From Thiotrichales bacterium (GTDB lineage: Bacteria; Pseudomonadota; Gammaproteobacteria; UWMA-0217), in the NCBI GenBank assembly GCA_024763135.1, contig JANTGD010000114.1:1-9591 (forward strand): a DNA stretch of 9,591 nucleotides, read 5' to 3'. The stretch's first letter is position 1. Every line of letters begins with the position of its first letter. The notes beneath the pieces were generated by a model. It was not told the origin of the DNA and searched no databases. It saw only the letters and a list, made by a program, of their open reading frames with translations. A program made the position numbers and the translations under genes. Positions 7,285 to 9,591 of the stretch are shown here, one piece after another.

Positions 7285-7325
7285 TCAGCGCTTTTTTGTC
7301 GACTTCACCCTACTTAGCACGTCGT

Positions 7326-9209
7326 ATGAATCAAACTTCTGAACAACAATCACGTCTCAAAGAGCTCATCAGTCGCGGCAAAGAACAGGGTTACCTGACC
7401 TATGCCGAAGTCAACGATCACCTTCCCGACACGATCGTCGATCCCGAGCAGATCGAAGACATTATCAATATGATCAATGATATGGGCATCTCCGTCTACG
7501 AGCAGGCGCCCGACAGCGAGAACAGCTTTATTCTCTCAGACGATCAGATCGAAGCCGATGAAGACGCGGCGGAAGAGGCTGCAGCTGCACTGGCCAGCGT
7601 CGACAGCGAATTCGGCCGCACCACGGACCCAGTCCGGATGTATATGCGTGAAATGGGAACCGTAGAGCTATTGACACGCGAAGGTGAAATTGAAATCGCC
7701 AAACGGATCGAAGACGGACTGCTTCAAGTGCAAACGTCTCTCGCCCACTTTCCTCAGGCTATGGATATACTCCTGGAGGACTGGGAAAAAGTCGAGCAAG
7801 GAGAAATGAAACTCACCGACTTGCTCGTGGGGTTTGCACAACCCGACGAGGTTGACCAAAACCCCCCAGGCAAAGAGAAAGCCGAGCAGGCGCAAGCTGG
7901 CGCTCCAACTGCAGAATCCAAAAAAGCCGAATCTGTTGACGATGATGCAGCGGCGGAAGAGGACGACGACGATACCACTGAAGCCGTCGATACAGGTCCG
8001 GATCCTGAAGAAGCTGCAGAATACTTTGGGCGCATCAAAACACTCCACGGAGAAATCAAAAAACAACGTGCCAAAGGTCCGTCTAAGAAACTCTCAGCTT
8101 TGAAGGAACAGATTGCAGAAAACTTTGCGCATCTTAAGCTCGCGCCAAAGGTGCTCGATGAACTCGCCAGCACCCTGCAAAATACAATTGAAGAAGTCCG
8201 CAACTACGAACGGGCCATTATGAGACTGTGCGTGCAGGACGCAAAAATGCCCCGCAAGCAGTTTATCGATAGCTTCCCAGAAAATGAGACCAATCTCGAA
8301 TGGTTAGACGAATTTATTAATTCGGATCACGCCTATGCCGCAGCCCTGGCAGAGCGCAAGGACGAAATCATTGAACTGCAGAATAAGCTGAAAAAAACCC
8401 AGGAGCGCAGCGGGCTTAAGATCTCCGAAATCAAGGATATCAACCGTAAAATGTCTATCGGTGAGGCCAAAGCCCGACGTGCCAAAAAAGAAATGGTGGA
8501 AGCCAACCTACGCTTGGTCATTTCAATCGCGAAGAAATATACTAATCGCGGCCTGCAGTTCCTGGATCTTATCCAGGAAGGAAATATCGGTCTAATGAAA
8601 GCGGTCGATAAATTCGAATACCGTCGCGGTTACAAATTTTCTACTTACGCCACTTGGTGGATTCGTCAGGCCATTACGCGTTCAATCGCCGACCAAGCCA
8701 GAACCATCCGCATCCCCGTGCACATGATTGAGACAATTAATAAACTCAATCGTATTTCGCGGCAGATGTTGCAGGAAATGGGGCGCGATCCGACCCCAGA
8801 AGAGCTGGCTGAGCGCATGGAAATGCCCGAAGACAAAATTCGTAAAGTGCTCAAAATTGCGAAAGAGCCCATTTCTATGGAAACACCCATTGGTGATGAC
8901 GAAGACTCGCATCTGGGCGACTTTATCGAAGACGCTAACGTCATCTCACCGGTGGACTCGGCCACCAACGTCAGCCTGGGCGAGGCAACCCGTGGTGTAC
9001 TCGGATCACTCACACCGCGCGAAGCCAAGGTCCTTCGGATGCGCTTTGGAATCGATATGAATACTGATCACACCTTAGAGGAAGTCGGTAAACAATTTGA
9101 CGTCACGCGGGAACGCATACGCCAAATCGAAGCCAAAGCACTGCGTAAACTACGCCACCCTTCCCGCTCCGAAATGCTCCGTAGCTTCCTGGACCTGGAA
9201 AACTCATAG
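7326..9209 (+). CDS. rpoD: RNA polymerase primary sigma factor (sigma-70)
   Basis: RpoD directs core RNA polymerase to housekeeping promoters. From the ATG it has 627 residues (E. coli 613). Region 1.1 is at the N-terminus, with RGKEQGYLTYAEVNDHLP nearly as in E. coli. Region 1.2 starts at Asp101 (DPVRMYMREMG). The variable section that follows has an acidic low-complexity stretch around 205-221. Region 2 starts near 392 (EANLRLVISIAKKY) and includes the melting and -10 recognition segment FSTYATWWIRQAITR. Region 3 follows. The region 4.2 helix-turn-helix is at about 582-613, with Arg595, Glu596 and Arg599 in VTRERIRQIEAK as the expected -35 contacts. An in-frame TTG at 7296 would add ten residues but sits about five bases from the predicted transcription start, and homology begins at the ATG. 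No clear Shine-Dalgarno site precedes it. tRNA-Ile2 lies 66 bases downstream. Confidence 0.97.
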   Translation: MNQTSEQQSRLKELISRGKEQGYLTYAEVNDHLPDTIVDPEQIEDIINMINDMGISVYEQAPDSENSFILSDDQIEADEDAAEEAAAALASVDSEFGRTTDPVRMYMREMGTVELLTREGEIEIAKRIEDGLLQVQTSLAHFPQAMDILLEDWEKVEQGEMKLTDLLVGFAQPDEVDQNPPGKEKAEQAQAGAPTAESKKAESVDDDAAAEEDDDDTTEAVDTGPDPEEAAEYFGRIKTLHGEIKKQRAKGPSKKLSALKEQIAENFAHLKLAPKVLDELASTLQNTIEEVRNYERAIMRLCVQDAKMPRKQFIDSFPENETNLEWLDEFINSDHAYAAALAERKDEIIELQNKLKKTQERSGLKISEIKDINRKMSIGEAKARRAKKEMVEANLRLVISIAKKYTNRGLQFLDLIQEGNIGLMKAVDKFEYRRGYKFSTYATWWIRQAITRSIADQARTIRIPVHMIETINKLNRISRQMLQEMGRDPTPEELAERMEMPEDKIRKVLKIAKEPISMETPIGDDEDSHLGDFIEDANVISPVDSATNVSLGEATRGVLGSLTPREAKVLRMRFGIDMNTDHTLEEVGKQFDVTRERIRQIEAKALRKLRHPSRSEMLRSFLDLENS

Positions 9210-9275
9210 ATCAAGACAGTGCGTCGCCACGGAAGGCACGCCACTGCGCCTACAAACTCTCGCAAGCACAACAGG

Positions 9276-9352
9276 GGGCCCTTAGCTCAGTTGGTTAGAG
9301 CAGTCGACTCATAATCGATTGGTCGTAGGTTCAAGTCCTACAGGGCCCACCA
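9276..9352 (+). tRNA. tRNA-Ile2 (CAU anticodon, lysidine type)
   Basis: A full cloverleaf of 77 bases with encoded CCA can be folded. The acceptor stem is GGGCCCT with AGGGCCC (9342-9348); the D stem is GCTC/GAGC; the anticodon stem is 9303-9307 with 9315-9319, loop CTCATAA and anticodon CAT at 9310-9312. The T stem is GTAGG/CCTAC around TTCAAGT. A CAU anticodon could mean initiator Met, elongator Met or Ile2. The G1-C72 pair and the lack of three G-C pairs in the anticodon stem exclude the initiator. The body, including GACTCATAATCG and TTGGTCG, resembles E. coli ileX, which also lies near rpoD. After TilS modifies C34 to lysidine it would read AUA. The Ile2 assignment rests on remembered similarity. 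Confidence 0.9.
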
Positions 9353-9361
9353 TCTCAACAC

Positions 9362-9375
9362 TAGCCTCCTGGCTA
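9362..9375 (+). other. Small hairpin after the tRNA
   Basis: TAGCC (9362-9366) and GGCTA (9371-9375) form a 5-bp stem with a 4-base loop ten bases after the tRNA CCA. No T-run follows, so a terminator is not supported. It might help 3' processing or mean nothing. Confidence 0.25.
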
Positions 9376-9464
9376 TTCCCCCTCAACAACTCTTCCTGCC
9401 CCCTACGTCACACTAGTTGCACCTTTTTCCCGGAATCCACTCAGGGGGCTTAAGGAGCAACGAT

Positions 9465-9591
9465 ATGCCACGCTATACACAAGAACGAAAGGAAGCTGTA
9501 CTCAAGAAATTACTGCCTCCCAACAACCTCTCCGTCCCTCAGGTGGCTGATGCCGAAGGCATCAGCCCAGGTACCTTGTACAATTGGCTTT
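9465..9591 (+). CDS. Transposase N-terminus, IS3 OrfA-like (cut by window edge)
   Basis: The first 42 codons are present and the frame is open to the right edge. The product starts MPRYTQERKEAVLKKLLPP and continues into a helix-turn-helix (VADAEGISPGTLYNW, about residues 27-41). This is the layout of the small DNA-binding OrfA subunit of IS3/IS911-type elements, where the catalytic DDE protein is encoded downstream. A strong Shine-Dalgarno TAAGGAG at 9451-9457 stands seven bases before the ATG. The left end of the element should lie between the tRNA (9352) and about 9440, but I cannot fix its terminal repeat without the right end. IS3 family is the likeliest assignment; another HTH transposase family is possible. 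Confidence 0.75.
   Translation, partial: MPRYTQERKEAVLKKLLPPNNLSVPQVADAEGISPGTLYNWL

Noticed and set aside
7754..8203. Minus-strand open frame of 149 codons inside rpoD
   Set aside because: Its Ser/Ala-rich product is the antisense reading of the acidic variable region of rpoD; it has no homology I recognise.
5289..9424. Similar strings CACTAGTGACACC (near 5290) and CACTAGTTGCACC (near 9409), possible repeat ends
   Set aside because: A 13-base match with two mismatches between two intergenic stretches is close to chance expectation, and the flanks do not match.

Overview
The window is a stretch of proteobacterial chromosome, most likely gammaproteobacterial. All recognisable genes lie on the + strand. 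The core is dnaG followed by rpoD and a CAU-anticodon tRNA of the Ile2 type, which is the 3' half of the classical macromolecular-synthesis locus of Gammaproteobacteria. Protein sequences resemble the E. coli proteins closely: the DnaG zinc site has the same residue numbers, and the sigma-70 N-terminus and regions 2 and 4 are very similar. The genus cannot be named from the sequence alone.

Layout. Positions 1-540 contain no convincing gene. The first ~310 bases are a chain of inverted repeats that could be the worn end of a mobile element or a REP-like cluster. A weak promoter and a clear Shine-Dalgarno site then lead into gltB (556-5025), a complete NADPH-type glutamate synthase large subunit, closed by a strong intrinsic terminator (5036-5067). 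No gltD follows. Positions 5068-5439 hold no gene but several strong dyads. Then come dnaG (5440-7149), a gap with a near-consensus sigma-70 promoter, rpoD (7326-9209), tRNA-Ile2 (9276-9352), and the first 42 codons of a transposase that runs off the right edge (9465-9591).

How the genes relate. DnaG primase and the housekeeping sigma factor RpoD serve replication initiation and transcription; here rpoD also has its own promoter. GltB makes glutamate from glutamine and 2-oxoglutarate and should need a GltD partner encoded elsewhere. rpsU, which usually precedes dnaG, is missing and gltB is in its place. Together with the repeats at the left and the insertion sequence at the right, this suggests the region has been rearranged.

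I see no evidence for an undescribed multi-gene system. The least explained parts are the dyad-rich gltB-dnaG gap and the architecture around the rpoD transcription start.
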